Source of the DNA: Thinopyrum elongatum
Lineage: Eukaryota > Streptophyta > Magnoliopsida > Poales > Poaceae
Assembly (NCBI GenBank): GCA_011799875.1
Contig: CM022303.1
Span: 294,946,362-295,010,361, forward strand
Direction of reading: 5' to 3'
DNA: 64,000 nucleotides
The notes under the pieces are model-generated. The model was not told the origin of the DNA and did not search any database. It saw only the letters and a list, made by a program, of their open reading frames with translations. A program made the translations under genes and the position numbers. This document shows positions 11,439 to 24,289 of this stretch, one piece after another (position 1 is the stretch's first letter; the number at the start of each line of letters is the position of its first letter).

Positions 11439-12849
11439 TGATAACCCACAAGTATAGGGGATCGCAACAGTTTCGAGAGTAGAGTATTCAACCCAAATTT
11501 ATTAATTCGACACAAGCGGAGCCAAAGAATATTTGCAAGTATTAGCAGTTGAGTGGTCAATTCAACCACACATGGAGACTAAATATCTACAGCAGAGTGA
11601 TTAGTAGCATAGTAGAATGATAGTTTGATAGCAGTGGTAATAGTAGCAACAGTAATGGTAACAGTAGTAGTAGTTTTGTAGAAATTGTGATAGTAGCAGC
11701 AACAGTAGTAACTTAGCAAAGATCAATATGTGAAATGCGTGTAGGCATTGGATCGGTGATAACGTTGGATAACATTCATCATGTAACAGTTATAACCTAG
11801 GGGGACACAGAACTAGCTACAATTCATCAATTTAATATAGGCATGTATTCCGTATATAGTCATACATGCTTATAAGAAGAACTTGCATGACATCTTTTGT
11901 CCTACCCTCCCGTGGCAGCGGGATCCATAGGGAAACTAAGGGATATTAAGGCCTCCTTTTAATAGAGAGCCAGAACAAAGCATCAACACATAATGAATAC
12001 ATGAACTCCTCAAATTACGGTAATCACCAGAAAGAATCCCAATTATTGTCACCTTGGGGTATGCGGATCATAACACGTAATAGGTGCATATAACTTGCAA
12101 GATCGGATCAAGAACACAAATATATTCATGAAAACATAAAGGGTTCAGATATGAAATCATGACACTCGGGCCCTAGTGACAAGCATTAAGCATAGCAAAG
12201 TCATAGCAACATCAATCTCAAAACATAGTGGATACTAGGGATCAAGCCCTAACAAAACTAACTCGATTACATGATAAATCTCATCCAACCCATCACCGTA
12301 CAGCAAGCCTACGGAGGAATTACTCACTCCCGGCGGTGGTCATCATGAAATTGGTGATGGAGGATGGTTGATGATGATGAAGACGGAAGATCCCCCTCTC
12401 CGGAGCCCCGAACTAACTCCAGATCTGGCCTCCTGATGAAGAACAGGAGGTGGCGATGGCTCCGTATCATAAAACGCGATGAAACTTCCTGTCATATTTT
12501 TCTCAGAAAATAGGAATTTATAGTGCTGAGATTAGGGTCAGCGAAGCCACGTGGGCCCCACAAGCCACCAGGGCGCATCCTAGGGGGGTGGGCGCACCCT
12601 GGTGCCTCGTGGGCACCTGGTGGCCCCCCTCCAGTGGGTCTTTGCTCCAGTATTTTTTATTTATTCCACAAAAAATCTCCATAAAGTTTGGTCCAATTCC
12701 AAGAACTTTTATTTCTGCACAAAAACAACACCATGGTAGTTATGCTGAAAACAGCGTCAGTCCCGGTTAGTTTCATTCAAATCATGCAAATTAGAGTCCA
12801 AAACAAGAGCAAAAGTGTATGGAAAAGTAGATACGATGGGGACGTATCA
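11439..12849 (-). repeat. E3 3' LTR (Sabrina-like)
   Basis: 1411 bp from tgataaccca to gacgtatca. It is directly followed on the right by a polypurine tract in the minus sense, which makes it a 3' LTR. Similar in length to the proposed 5' partner at 60838-62235 (1398 bp). Confidence 0.9.
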
Positions 12850-12862
12850 ACTCCCCTAAGCT
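12850..12862 (-). promoter_or_regulatory. E3 polypurine tract
   Basis: Minus strand reads cttaggggagt immediately before the LTR start TGATACG. This is the plus-strand DNA primer of the element. Confidence 0.8.
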
Positions 12863-14968
12863 TAACTCATTGCTTGTCCTCAAGCAATTCAATTGACAAA
12901 CTGAAAGTGATAAAGAAAAACTTTTACGAACTCTTTTGTTCTTGTATCTATATATAAGCTTAAATAATACCCAGGTTTTCAGCAAATATTATAACTAACC
13001 ATGCAAATGATAACTCTTAGAAATCATATTAACTCATATCAATGGCATAATCAACTAGCGAGCAATAATAAAATATCTCAAATGCCGACAATTTTTCAAA
13101 ACAATCATGATATAATATGACAGCATGGTTTCTCGCTAGCCCTTTCTGAGACCGCAAAACATAAATGAAGAGCACCTCCAAAGCTCAAGCAGCGACTAAA
13201 CATTGTAATTCATGGTAGAAGAGATCCAGTCATGATGCACACAACATTAAGTATACATAATGCATGAGAATGACAATAGTGCTCTTAGGACTGGTGCTTG
13301 TTTGAGAAGGTGATGACTCAACAATAAAATTAAAATAACATAAAAGTAAATGGATAGACCCTTCGCAGAGGGAAGCAGGGATTTGTAGAGGTGCCAGAGC
13401 TCAAAGCTTAAATCAGAGACAAATATAGTTTTGGGAGGTATACCTTTCTGTCAAAGTTACGACCGAGACTTTCAATATCTTCCATGCTAAACAAATTAGC
13501 GGCAGTTCCCAAGCGGTAAGGTAAAGTTTACTCCCCCTCCACCAACAAACACAAGCCATGGCTAGCCGGATCCTCGGGTGCCCTCCATAGCAACAACTTT
13601 CCGGGGGAGTTTGTTTTATTATTTTGCAATTTTAAACATGGGACCGGGCATCCCGATTACCAGCCACTCTCATGCAAGGACAAGTGAATAAACACTCATC
13701 GTGAGAATAACACGCTTAGCATGGAAGATACCGACCACCCCCGTCGCTCCATGAGCGGTACGGGCACACAAAACAGATGTTCATTTCAATATTTAGAGGT
13801 GGCACATGAAAATTTACTTGGAATGGCAGAGTAATACCACATATAGGTAGATATACTGAACTCATCTGGAATAAATCTGGTTTAAGGATTTTGATGCACA
13901 ATCAGTATTCCCGCTTAGTACATGCGAAGGCTAGCAAATAGGTTGAGAAGCGACCAACTAGAGAGCAAAAACGATCATAATCATGCATTATGAATAATCA
14001 ACATTGAATACTAGCATGAGTAGGATATAAGCACCATGAACATAAATATCGTGGAGGCTATGTTGGTTTTGAATCAACTACATGCATGAACATGTGCCAA
14101 GTCAAGCCACTTGAAACATTTAGAGGAGGATACCATATCATCATACTACATCACAACCATTTTAATGCATGTTGACACCCAAGATAAATCATTATCCTCT
14201 CCTAGCTAATTAAGCATGGCATGAGCAACTATAATATTTAATTGTCATCATAAACATGTTTAATCATAATATGCTGAATCATGGATACTGAGTTAAACAT
14301 ATTTACAAAAACAAAAACAAGTTGAGTTCATACCCGCTTTTCCTTGCCACAGTCACTTCATCAAATATCATCATTATTGCCTTTCAGTTGCACAACCGAA
14401 TGATATGAAAATAATAATAGTGCAAGAGTGCCGTGGACTAAGCTGGAATATGCAAGCATTTTATTCAAAGGAGAAGACAAAATATATGGGCTCTTTATTA
14501 GATCAACAATAATGCATATGAGAGCCACTCAACATTTTCAGCATGGTCTTCTCCTTAGTATGACTCAACAAAAGAAAAAAAATTCAGAGAAACACATTGA
14601 AATATTTTTGGAGTTTTTAGTTTTTCAGAAGAAGGCAAATTAACGAAAGAAAACAAAAACGAGAAAAAATATTTACACGGGAAAGCTCCCAACAGGTAAA
14701 AGAAAAATTAGGAAATCTTTTTGGGTTTTCTTTTAATACTACAATAAATTAAACTAGAAAGAAAAAACCGAAAAGAAGCGAGAAATATTTTTGGATTTTC
14801 TCAAAGTTTTTCAAACACACAAGAAGAAAACGAGAAAATAAAACTAGTCATGGATTATACAATGAAAGAGGATAAACACCGACAACTGGAATGAAATGTG
14901 TGAAAATGAATGTAATGTCGGTGAGAAAACATACTCCCCCAAGCTTAGGCTTTTGCCTAGCTTGGTAA
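12863..14968 (-). other. E3 3' untranslated region, non-coding
   Basis: About 2.1 kb without credible ORFs between the second ORF's stop and the polypurine tract. It is A/T-rich with A-runs at 14570-14850. The segment 13700-14000 matches the start of the window (E1). Long 3' regions are usual in this type of Gypsy element. Confidence 0.7.
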
Positions 14969-15560
14969 TCACCATCCGTAGTAGCCATCCGGTCCCATAT
15001 GAAAGTGCTGAGGCGGCGGCACCTGAGCGTTCCACTCCTGGACCTCATTCTCTGCTGCTGCCAACGCGTTCCAGTAAGCAATGATGTCCTCTGATCGGAC
15101 GGTGTATCTATTCCTGGCATGAGAGTCAAACAAAGCAGGTGCAGGCAACGGAATAATATCATGAGTATCCTCACTAAAAACCAAGTTATAACGAATGTGG
15201 TGAGAAGGCTCAAGAGCATTAATAAAGTGGTGGTCCTCCATCGACTGGTGATCTAGGTAAACTCTAGGCAACAAGTAATCATGAGGACGTATCTAAACAT
15301 TAAAACATCTCGCTAGACGAGTAGCATAAATACCACCATGGATTTTACCCTTAGTCCTGTTAGTGTGCACGCGGCGTGTAATGATAGCACCAGGATTTTA
15401 TGCTATTTACTCTCTTTGCATGTTTAAGTTAATAATCTTCTTGACGTTGGGTGAAGTCGACCATCCAACGTATGCCAATTTTGGATAGAAGGTTCTTACT
15501 ATTGGCGAACCTAGTGGTTGGTGAGGAGGGTGAGTGATAGGCCCCATTTCCCATCATAGC
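14969..15560 (-). pseudogene. E3 second ORF, C-terminal part
   Basis: The frame ending at 14969 gives a 101-residue stretch (LPRVYLDHQSMEDHHF to HFHMGPDGYYGW). Upstream in the same frame, with single stops, are GAIITRRVHTNRT and GGIYATRLARCFN, which belong to the plant-retroelement ORF found downstream of gag-pro in several Triticeae Gypsy families. Two further stops (TAA, likely from CAA/CAG) and a coding-like stretch lead back to about 15560. The protein's function is unknown. Its N-terminal parts are at 57230-57072 and 29597-29408, and roughly the middle third is missing. Confidence 0.6.
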
Positions 15561-15795
15561 GGATCGTTGCAACAGGGGGTAAAACGGAGACCACCTTGGC
15601 TGCGCTCAAGGGGATATCTTTCCCCTTAATTACCGTTTGATAACCGGAGTATGGAAGAATGGTAGTGGCGTATGTGATATGGAGTTGCCGTGTGTATGCA
15701 CGTATCTGAACCGGCTCTGCCCACAAAGAGAAACATGTAAAGGGGCTTAGGAATCCGAAGTAGCATTGTGTTTAGGCACAACTATAGATGCACAC
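15521..15795 (-). other. Unassigned stretch with a 71-codon ORF
   Basis: The minus-strand ORF at 15726-15511 encodes 71 residues with protein-like composition (WAEPVQIRAYTRQLH, PPVATIRYDGKWG). I do not recognise it. It may be a frameshifted upstream part of the E3 second ORF or a fragment of another element. The WHAM-like LTR abuts it at 15796. Confidence 0.35.
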
Positions 15796-17034
15796 TGCTA
15801 CTTCTTGAGCTTGTGTTGATTTTTTCCTCGAAGAGGAAAGGGTGATGCAGCAAAGTAGAGATAAGTATTTCCCTCAGTTATGAACCAAGGTATCAATCCA
15901 GTAGGAGGAACACACAAGTCCCCAATAGATGCACCTGCACAAACTAACAAACACTTGCACACAACGTGAAAAAGGGGTTGTCAATCCCTTCACGGTAACT
16001 AGCAAGAGTGAGATCTGATAGAGATAGGTATAAAAGATAAGTAAAAGTGTAAAATAAAGTGAAGGTAAATAAATTGCAGCAAGGTATTTTGGGTTTGGTT
16101 TTATAGATCTGAAAATAATATGATAGAAAATAGACCTGGGGGCCATAGGTTTCACTAGAGGCTTCTCTCTTGAAGAAAGCATACGGTGGGTAAACAAATT
16201 ACTGTTGAGCAATTGATAGAAAAGCGCATAGTTATGACGATATCTAAGGCAATGATCATGAATATAGGCATCACGTCTGTGACAAGTAGACCGACTCCTG
16301 CCTGCATCTACTACTATTACTCCACACATCGACCGCTATCCAACATGCATCTAGTGTATTAAATTAACAAGAATAGAGTAACGCCTTAAGCAAGATGACA
16401 TGATGTAGAGGGATAGATCCAAGCAATATGGTATAAAACCCATCTTTTTATCCTTAATGGCAACAATACAAATATGTGCCTCGCTACCCCTACTGTCACT
16501 GGGTGAGGACACTGCAAGATTGAACCCATCGCAAAGCACCTCTCCCATTGCAAGAAAAATCAATCTAGTTGGCCAAACCAAATCAATAGATCGGAGAGAA
16601 ATACAAAGCTATCTTAATCATGCATAAAAGAGTTCATAGAGGACTCAAATAATATTCATAGATAATCTGATCATAAATCCACAATTCATCGGATCTCAAC
16701 AAACACACCGCAAAAGAAGATTACATCGAATAGATCTCCAAGAGCATCGAGGAGAACATTGTATTGAAGATCAAACAGAGAGAAGAAACCATCTAGCTAC
16801 TAGCTATGGACACGTAGGTCTGTGGTAAACTACTCACACATCATCGAAAGAGCAGCAAGGTTGGTGTAGAGGACCTCCCTGATCGAATCCCCCTCCGATA
16901 GAGTGCTGAAAAAGGCCCCAAGATGGGATCTCACGAGAACAGAAGCTTGCGGCGGCGGAAAAGTATTTTTGGTGTGCCCCCTGGTGTAAGGGGAATATTT
17001 GGGTATTTATAGAGCTGGAATTAGGGTTAGGGGG
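15796..17034 (-). repeat. WHAM/Wilma-like Gypsy LTR, truncated by the F element
   Basis: Begins tgctacttcttgagc and aligns with the complete LTR 43246-44829 up to the TATA region (tatttatagagctgg at 16993-17007). It stops at 17034, where the F LTR starts, so about 370 bp including the TGATACGTCTCC end is missing. No primer-binding site lies to its left, so it was a solo or 3' LTR. Confidence 0.8.
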
Positions 17035-20000
17035 TGTGACGCCCGGGTAATTAAGCTACAGTAACCCTCTGCTAATGATGCCACGTCACCTCGGTTACTG
17101 TTGATAAACTCGCGTCGGTCCGAAAACCAGTTCAAATTTCAAATTTAAAATAACGTCAAACGGTAAAAGTTTTCAAACATTAAAACTAAAATGTTCATCA
17201 TGTGGCAATTAATCCCTAACTAATTTTGGTGGTGGAACCAACATTTTTCATAATGTTTAAATGCCCTAGAACAATTGAAAACAGTGAGTACAATAATACT
17301 TTAATTGCCTTTTTAAATTATAAAAATATTGAACTAACTTATTATGGGTCCAAACTAAGTTTGGCAGTGGCCTATATCAATGATACTAATTTTGGGGCTA
17401 ACTTGGTGTTTTATAAAGCTAAAATAAATGAAACTATTAGAGAAATGAGAAAAGAAAAAAATAAAACAAAACAAATAAAAAGCCAAAAGGCCCCCCTCCC
17501 TCCTGGGCCGTCCGACCCAACCGGGCATCCAGGCCACCCGGCCGGCCCATCCCCACTCCCCCTTAACCCCATTACCCAAACCCTAGCCACCGACACCTCC
17601 CACTCACCCCCACTCCCTCCCCCTCGTCCAACTCCCCCTCTGCCTCCCTCCCCTCGATCCAGATCGGATCGGGGCACCGAGGGCATCGCCTCACCGCCGC
17701 TCCGACCCCGGCGCCGGTGCCGCCTCGCCCTTGCCACCCCGCCCAGGACTACCTCGCCGCCGTCTCACCGTCCCCAACGCCCGAGGACCACCCCGCCATC
17801 GCTGCTCGTCGCCCGGAGCTCCTCTGCCTCGTCACGCCGACCCCGACTCGTCCCCGAGCCCGCTGCCAGTCCCCTACGGCCCCGTCGTGAGCACCACCCC
17901 CTCTCTTCCCTCTGCCCCCTTCCCCGTGGGACGCCGCAGCCACCGCGATCACTTCCCCTGCCCCGCGCTGGTCGGCGCCTAGCGCACGCAGCCTGCTGCT
18001 GATGCTGCTTGCTGCCGCTGCTGCCCGTCTCCACTCGGCGGCGGCTGCTGCTGCCCGCCTCCACTCGCCGGTGGCTGCGGCGCGCCCCGCCGCTGCCCCG
18101 GTTACCTCTCCCTATAGCGCCCAGTCGGGTGAGCCCCCGTTTGGGCTATGCCCGACGCCCGCGCCCGCTATGGCTCCCCCAGAGCCACTGACTAGTGGGC
18201 CCCTGCCCCAGAACAAAAATGATAAAAAAAAGAATTTAAAAAATAAATATTAATTAATTAATTAACCTAATTAATCCTATTAATTAACCTGTTAACTACC
18301 TAATTAGTCTAACTAAAATGATTAATTAACTAGGCAGACAATGACAGGGGGGCCCCACCCCCTGTTGACCAGTCAAAGTTTGACTGGTCAACTGGGTCCC
18401 CCTGGTCCCACATGTCAGCCGGTGTACATTTTTGTGTACACGGTGCTGGGTACATCTAGCAATTTGACATTTAATTTTTGAATTAAAATAATTTAGAAAC
18501 TGAATTAAAACTTTAAAAATTAATATAAAAAATCCGTAACTCGGATGAAAATACTTTGTACATGAAAGTTGCTCAGAACGACGAGACAAATCTGAATACG
18601 CAGTCCGTTCGTCCGCCACACGTCCCTAGCATAGCGAACATGCAACAATCCCCCTCCGGTTCGTCTGTCCGAAAACGTCAAACACCGGGAATACTTTCCC
18701 GGATGTTTCCCCCCTTCGCCAGTACCGCCGAGTACCGTGTTAGGGCATACCTAGCACCATTTATTGCCATGTCATGCATCATCATCATCTATTTGCATTA
18801 TATTTATTGTTTCTTCCCCCTCTTCTCTCCGGTAGACTACGAGACTGACGTAGCTGCTGCCCCGATCGACTACGGTGTTGACGACCCGTCCTTCTCTGCC
18901 GAGTTTCCAAGCAAGCCAACCCCCCTTGTTCATCCCGATATCGCCTACTCTTTCCCTCTACTGCTTGCATTAGAGTAGTGTTACTGTTTCATCAGTTTGA
19001 TCCTATACTGCTGCATAGCCTGTCCTTGTTGCTATTGTTGTTGATACCTTACTTGCTATCCTAAATGCTTAGTATAGGATGCTAGTTTATCATCAGTGGC
19101 CTTACATACTTGTCCGTCTGCCATGCTACACTATCGGGCCGTGATCACTTCAGGAGGTGATCATGGTATATACATACATACATACTATACAGGTTACATG
19201 ATGTGACTAAAGTCGGGTCGGCTCATAGAGTACCCGCAAGTGATTCGGATATGGGGGCTGAAGGGGCAGGTGGTTCCATCCAGGTAGTGGTGGGCCTGGG
19301 TTCCCGACGGCCACCGAGTGTTACTTTGTGCCGGAGCGACAGGGCAGGTTGTGACCACCTAGGAGACAGGTGGGCCTGGCCCTGGTCGGCGTCCGCGGTT
19401 ACTTCAAATAACATGCTTAATGAGATTGGGTATTTGATCTGAGTTGGCCATTGGCCTATACGCACTAATCACCATGTGGGAACATTTATGGGCACTCGAC
19501 GTCGTAGTATCAGCCGAAGCCTCCTAGACACGCGCCGGATTGGACTGGAACGCCTGCTCTTGTATTAGGGGGCTAGGTCTGCTTCCAGCCGCCCTCGCAA
19601 CATGCAGGAGTGCAAAGGGTGATGGGCCCAAGACCCCTACGTGCTTAGGATTTAGACCGGCGTGCTGACCTCTCTGTTAGGCCTAGGTAGGGCTGCGATG
19701 TGTTGATCTTCCGAGGCCGGGCATGACCCAGGAAAGTGTGTCTGGCCAGAGGGATCGAGAGTGTTAGGTAATGTGGTGCACCCCTGCAGGGAAGATTGAT
19801 CTCTTCGAATAGCTGTGTCCATGGTAACAGGACGACCCAGAGTTGTATTCCGACCTCATGACAACTAGAACCGGATACTTAATAAAACACACCCTTTCAA
19901 GTGCCAGATACAACCCGGTGTTTGCTCTCTCACAGGGCAACAAGGAGAGGATCGCCGGGTAGGATTATGCTATACGATGATACTTGGTGAACTTACTAGC

Positions 20001-20627
20001 TACTCTTTTCTATATGCTTCAAGATGGAGGCTGCCAGAAGCGTAGTCTTCCCTAGGACTAGCTTTCCCCCTCTTATTCTGGCTTTCTGTAGTTCAGTCCA
20101 CAGATACTACCCATTTCATTGATACCATTGCATATGTAGTGTAGATCCTTGCTTGCGAGTACTTTGGATGAGTACTCACGGTTGCTTTGCTCCCTCTTTC
20201 CCGCCTTTTCCATTCTTCTCGGATGTCGCATCCAGATGCTAGAGCCCCGGAGCCAGACGCCACCTTCGACGACTCCTACTACACCGAGGGTGCCTACTAC
20301 TACATTCAGGCCGCCGACGACTAGGAGTAGTTAGGAGGATCCCAGGCAGGAGGCCTGCGCCTCTTCGATCTGTATCCCAGTTTGTGCTAGCCATCTCATG
20401 GCACCTTGTTTAACTTAATGTCTGTACTTAGATATTGTTGCTTCCGCTGACTCTGTTTATGTTTGAGCACTTGTATTCGAGCCCTCGAGGCCCCTGGCTT
20501 GTAATATGATGCTTGTATGACTTATTTGTTTTTAGAGTTGTGTTGTGATATCTTCTCGTGAGTCCCTGATCTTGATCATACACGTTTGCGTGTATGATTA
20601 GTGTATGATTGAATCGGGGGCGTCACA
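17035..20627 (+). repeat. F 5' LTR, 3.6 kb
   Basis: 3593 bp from tgtgacgccc to gggcgtcaca (inverted terminal tgtgacgcc/ggcgtcaca). Layout: A/T-rich start, GC- and proline-codon-rich block 17490-18200, a ttaattaa-rich tract 18240-18335, then mixed sequence. The reverse complement of the solo LTR 29734-33601 has the same order and the same ends. Open frames in the GC-rich block (for example 17226-18002) have a low-complexity proline/arginine composition and are not called genes. Confidence 0.85.
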
Positions 20628-20630
20628 AGT

Positions 20631-20643
20631 TGGTATCAGAGCC
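20631..20643 (+). promoter_or_regulatory. F primer-binding site, tRNA-iMet type
   Basis: tggtatcagagcc three bases after the LTR end. This is the standard plant initiator-methionine primer-binding site and confirms the element's plus orientation. Confidence 0.9.
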
Positions 20644-21885
20644 AACTGTCTGTAGGAATCCCCCTTTCCAACTCCTTGGCCGAAGTTGAGTCTAGTCATT
20701 GAAAAACTTTTATTAACATGGTTGTGTGGCTTACGGGCCCATGTCACCATTGGGTGGCATTAGGATCTTTTATTTCTCATCTATACTCTGGGACTCTGAT
20801 CTCTCTTCTATTCGGGTTAAATGATTTTCTAAAATCTAACTTTAGGTTCTCAAAAATACTTTCACCCGGAGAGCCCCTTCAATCCAGATGATCGCCGGCT
20901 GCACCAGAAGATTTCGAAGATACTCTCCGATATTCTCTCGAGACTTTGTGCCCGTTGCTTTTGCAATTCCCTACCATCGAAATAGCCCTATGGATAAATA
21001 CATACACCTATCGTTCTTACTTTTATTCCCAGTTGATCTTGTTATTACAAGATACCCCGAAATTCTCTCTATTGCCCCGAGAAAACTTTGTGCCTATTGC
21101 CTTGCAGTTCTATGCCACCTGAATACCCCTACGGATAATTTCCTGCACCTATCGAGTATCCGCTCATCCCCAGTTGATTCATGTATTTCACAAAAGTCTT
21201 CGAAATACCATTCGTTCTTCCGAAAATCCTCAACAGCCTAATGCTCTTGAAATTCTTGCTTGCTAGCATTATGATTAATCCCATAAGTCTGGCAATCTTA
21301 TTGGCATCCTTTGTCATTATCATTTTGAGTCCATTGATTCAATATGTTGCGAATGCTCGCAATCCTCAATCAGATCCTAGAATTCATCCTTCCGGCTCAG
21401 ACGTCATTTTAAACATGAGCTGGATCTCGACCAATCAAATTGTCATCGATTGTACCCCTAAGCTTACTCAACTTATCCATCCTTAATCAGAGCATTTGCT
21501 TCTGATCCCTTGATTTGGAAATCATAATTCCTTTACATGTGAGCTTTGAATTAGTCAGTTGTTTCTATAATCTGATCCCTTGCATTCTTTCTTCTTCTGG
21601 TTGAGTACTGTTACTCACATTAGATCCTTTGCGGTCCGCTAGATCCTTTGGTGGATTATTATCCAACCGTTCTTGCATATTCTCAAAACCTGGAGTTTTT
21701 CCTTGATACATAATGCCATTGGTAAATCCTATTCTCTGATTTGGCCAACCATGCTCTGCTTTTGAGCTGGTGATATTTACTCTGAAGTTCGTGGTATATG
21801 TTCCTAAGATGCCCCGATGGGTTGAACCTATACCTTCCCTAAAAACCATATGAACCCGAAGGTTTTTCACAAGTTATCCCAAGCG
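20644..21885 (+). other. F interior fragment, no recognisable coding
   Basis: Contains small open frames in both directions (for example 20888-21241) but no Gag, protease or RT motif. It holds imperfect internal repeats of a cctatcg-type segment (20930-21180). The end is set by the appearance of Tat-type Gag sequence near 21886. Confidence 0.5.
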
Positions 21886-22042
21886 AAGACTACAGCCGCA
21901 GTTCGAGAACGAGGCCTTAGAGCCAACACGTCCAACATACACAAGCACTGAACAGCCGGACCGCCCCCCTAGAGGGCGGGACAGAGAAGCTGACAAGGCC
22001 GAACACCCAGCCGCCCCACCTCGCCGTTACAGCAAGGATCAA

Positions 22043-22861
22043 GTGCGGCCAACTTACGAATACGACCTCCGCCATGACCTAGACGCTCGAGGAGGCCGTA
22101 CCAGGTCCATCTACGGACCCAGAGAAGACCCGCCCGCTTACCGGGAAGGATACTACGATCAGCTAAACCGAAATGATAGAATCCGGGAACAGCAGCAGAC
22201 TCAGAGGGTCGAAGACCTCCGACGCGATGTAGCCTGAGTTCGGGGTGCCGCACACCCCCTGTGCTTCACAGAGAGGGTAATGCAACACCAGTTCCCAGAA
22301 GGCTTCAAGCCTGTGAACATCGAATCATAAGACAGAACCACAGATCCAGTCGTATGGATAGAGGATTTCCTCCTCCACATTCACATGGCGTGAGGAGACG
22401 ACCTCCACGCCATTAAATATTTGCCGCTAAAGCTTAAAGGACCAGCTCGACACTGGTTGAACAGCCTTCCCGAAGACTCTATAGGCTGCTGGGAAGAGCT
22501 CGAGGATGCTTTTTGAGCAAACTTTCAGGGCACCTATGTCCGGCCTCCGGATGCTGACGACCTAAATCGCATCACACAACAACCCGGAGAATCTGCCCGA
22601 CAATTTTGGAACTGATTCCTGACCAAGAAAAACTAGATTGTCGACTATCCGGATGCCGAAGCCTTGGCCGCCTTCAAGCATAGTGTCAAGGACGAATGGC
22701 TCGTACGGCAGCTTGGCCAGGACAAACCAAGAACTATGGCAGCCCTTACTTCTCTCATGACCCACTTTTGCGCGGGCGAAGACAGTTGGCTCGCTCGCAA
22801 AAACACCAATCCCGACACACCCGGTACCTCCGAGGTTCGGGACAGAAATGGAAAACCCTGA
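22043..22861 (+). pseudogene. gag: Tat-type gag, single frame with nonsense codons
   Basis: One uninterrupted frame with no visible indel, but about seven stops (near 22235, 22328, 22391, 22514, 22610, 22634 and 22859). The Gag core is seen as IEDFLLHIHMA, LPLKLKGPARHWLNSLP and CWEELEDAF, then RPPDADDLNRITQQPGESA and DSWLARKNTNPDTPG, in the order usual for Tat Gag. Most stops are TGA where arginine CGA would fit the family, pointing to C-to-T decay. Before 22043 the frame can be followed back to about 21900. Confidence 0.8.
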
Positions 22862-23070
22862 CGCAGCAAGAATAAATGTCGCCACAATGATGGCGAGGGT
22901 GAGGATATGGCAGTAAATGCCGGATTCCGAAACCAGAAGTCTGGACCCAAAAAAAAGCCCCTAAAGGCAACAGTGACGGCCCGTCTAGACTGGACACAAT
23001 TCTGGATAGGCCTTGTCAGATCCACGGCACATTAGAGAAGCCCACCAACCACTCCAACCGAAACTGTTGA

Positions 23071-23916
23071 GTGATCAAACAGGCCAGCAAACTCACAGCC
23101 GAAGACTTGGGCAAAAGCCCACGAAGCGAGGACGATGATGAGCTACACAGGTCAAATAGTGGAGGCCAGAAACCCTTCCCTTCCGAGGTCAAGACGGTAA
23201 ACATGATCTATGCAACCCACATACTGAAGGAGAGGAAGCGAGCGCTACGGGACTTGTATTCCATCGAGCCAGTAGCGCCAAAGTTCAATCCATGGCCAGC
23301 TTGTCCGATCATGTTCGATCACAAGGATCATCCGACCAGCATACGCCATGGAGGGTCTGCAGCCTTAGTGCTCGACCCCATCATCGATGGATTCCACCTC
23401 ACTAGAGTCCTCATGGACAGAGGTAGCAGCCTCAATCTGATATATGAAGATACAGTGAGGAAAATGGGGATCGATTCGTCAAGGATCAAACCCAGTAACA
23501 CCACCTTTAAGGGGCTCATTCCGGGAGTGGAGGCCCACTGCACAGGCACTGTGACACTTGAAGTAGTGTTCGGATCTCCGGATAACTTCCGAAGTGAGGA
23601 CTTGATCTTCGACATTGGACCTTTTCGTAGCGGCTATCATGCCCTCCTCGACCGAACAACGTTCGCCAAATTCAATGATGTTCCGCATTACGCGTACCTC
23701 AAGTTGAAGATGCCTGGTCCCTCGGGCATCATAACTATCAACGGCAACACAGAACGCTCACTTCGAACCGAAGAGCACACTGCGGCCCTAGCAGTCGAAG
23801 ACCACACTGGCCCATATAGGCCCGGATGCCGACCCACCGTAAAGGCCGGCGACAATAGTAAATGGGTTCGAACCCGTTCCCCATCATGGGAACCCGCATG
23901 CATTCGCCGCAAATAG
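23071..23916 (+). pseudogene. Tat-type aspartic protease region
   Basis: 281 open codons. DPIIDGFHLTRVLMDRGSSLNLIY is split here into the segments DPIIDGFHL and LMDRGSSLNLIY: the latter holds the Asp-x-Gly-Ser active site of Tat proteases (residues about 116-127). FKGLIPGVEAHCTGTV, DIGPFRSGYHALL and PSGIITINGN follow. It is open because no frameshift hit it, but the upstream Gag is full of stops. Sequence after 23916 carries a few further family motifs (near 24000-24060) and then no RT, so the pol gene was already lost in the parent. Confidence 0.8.
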
Positions 23917-24289
23917 GGATGCGTGCCCCATGACATGCCCACATTCTTCACGCTCCACGTGCCTCGTCAGCACAATTTCGCACTCAAAATACCATGGGCA
24001 GCCGTGAGGCATATATCAACAAAGCCGAAGTATATGTTCGGCTAAACCGAACTTCGGAACTACCTCGTCTTTGGACGACCCGGGGGCCATTTCCGTGACC
24101 CCCCCCAAGCATAAAGCTCTATCGGCAGGATCCTCACCCCTCAAGGTCTCATCGAAGGTCCCAACCCCCACCTCCCAGTAGCAAAGGCGCAGACATGCAG
24201 CAGGGCAAAGTGAAGGCTTCGACTCATGCATCAAGGCCCTGCGTAAACCTTTACTCTGTAAAACTCTTTCATTTTTTAACAATGCCTTG

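Larger units (their letters stand above)
17035..21885 (+). mobile_element. F: long-LTR Gypsy-type element, 5' LTR plus partial interior
   Basis: Plus-strand element with a complete 5' LTR, an initiator-Met-type primer-binding site and about 1.2 kb of interior, cut off near 21885 where Tat-type Gag sequence begins. No coding domain is recognisable in the interior, so the Gypsy assignment rests on the LTR family only. Confidence 0.65.

Noticed and set aside
17226..18253. 258-codon proline/arginine-rich ORF and overlapping frames
   Set aside because: Lies in the GC-rich block of an LTR. Several frames on both strands are open at once, which is a composition effect.
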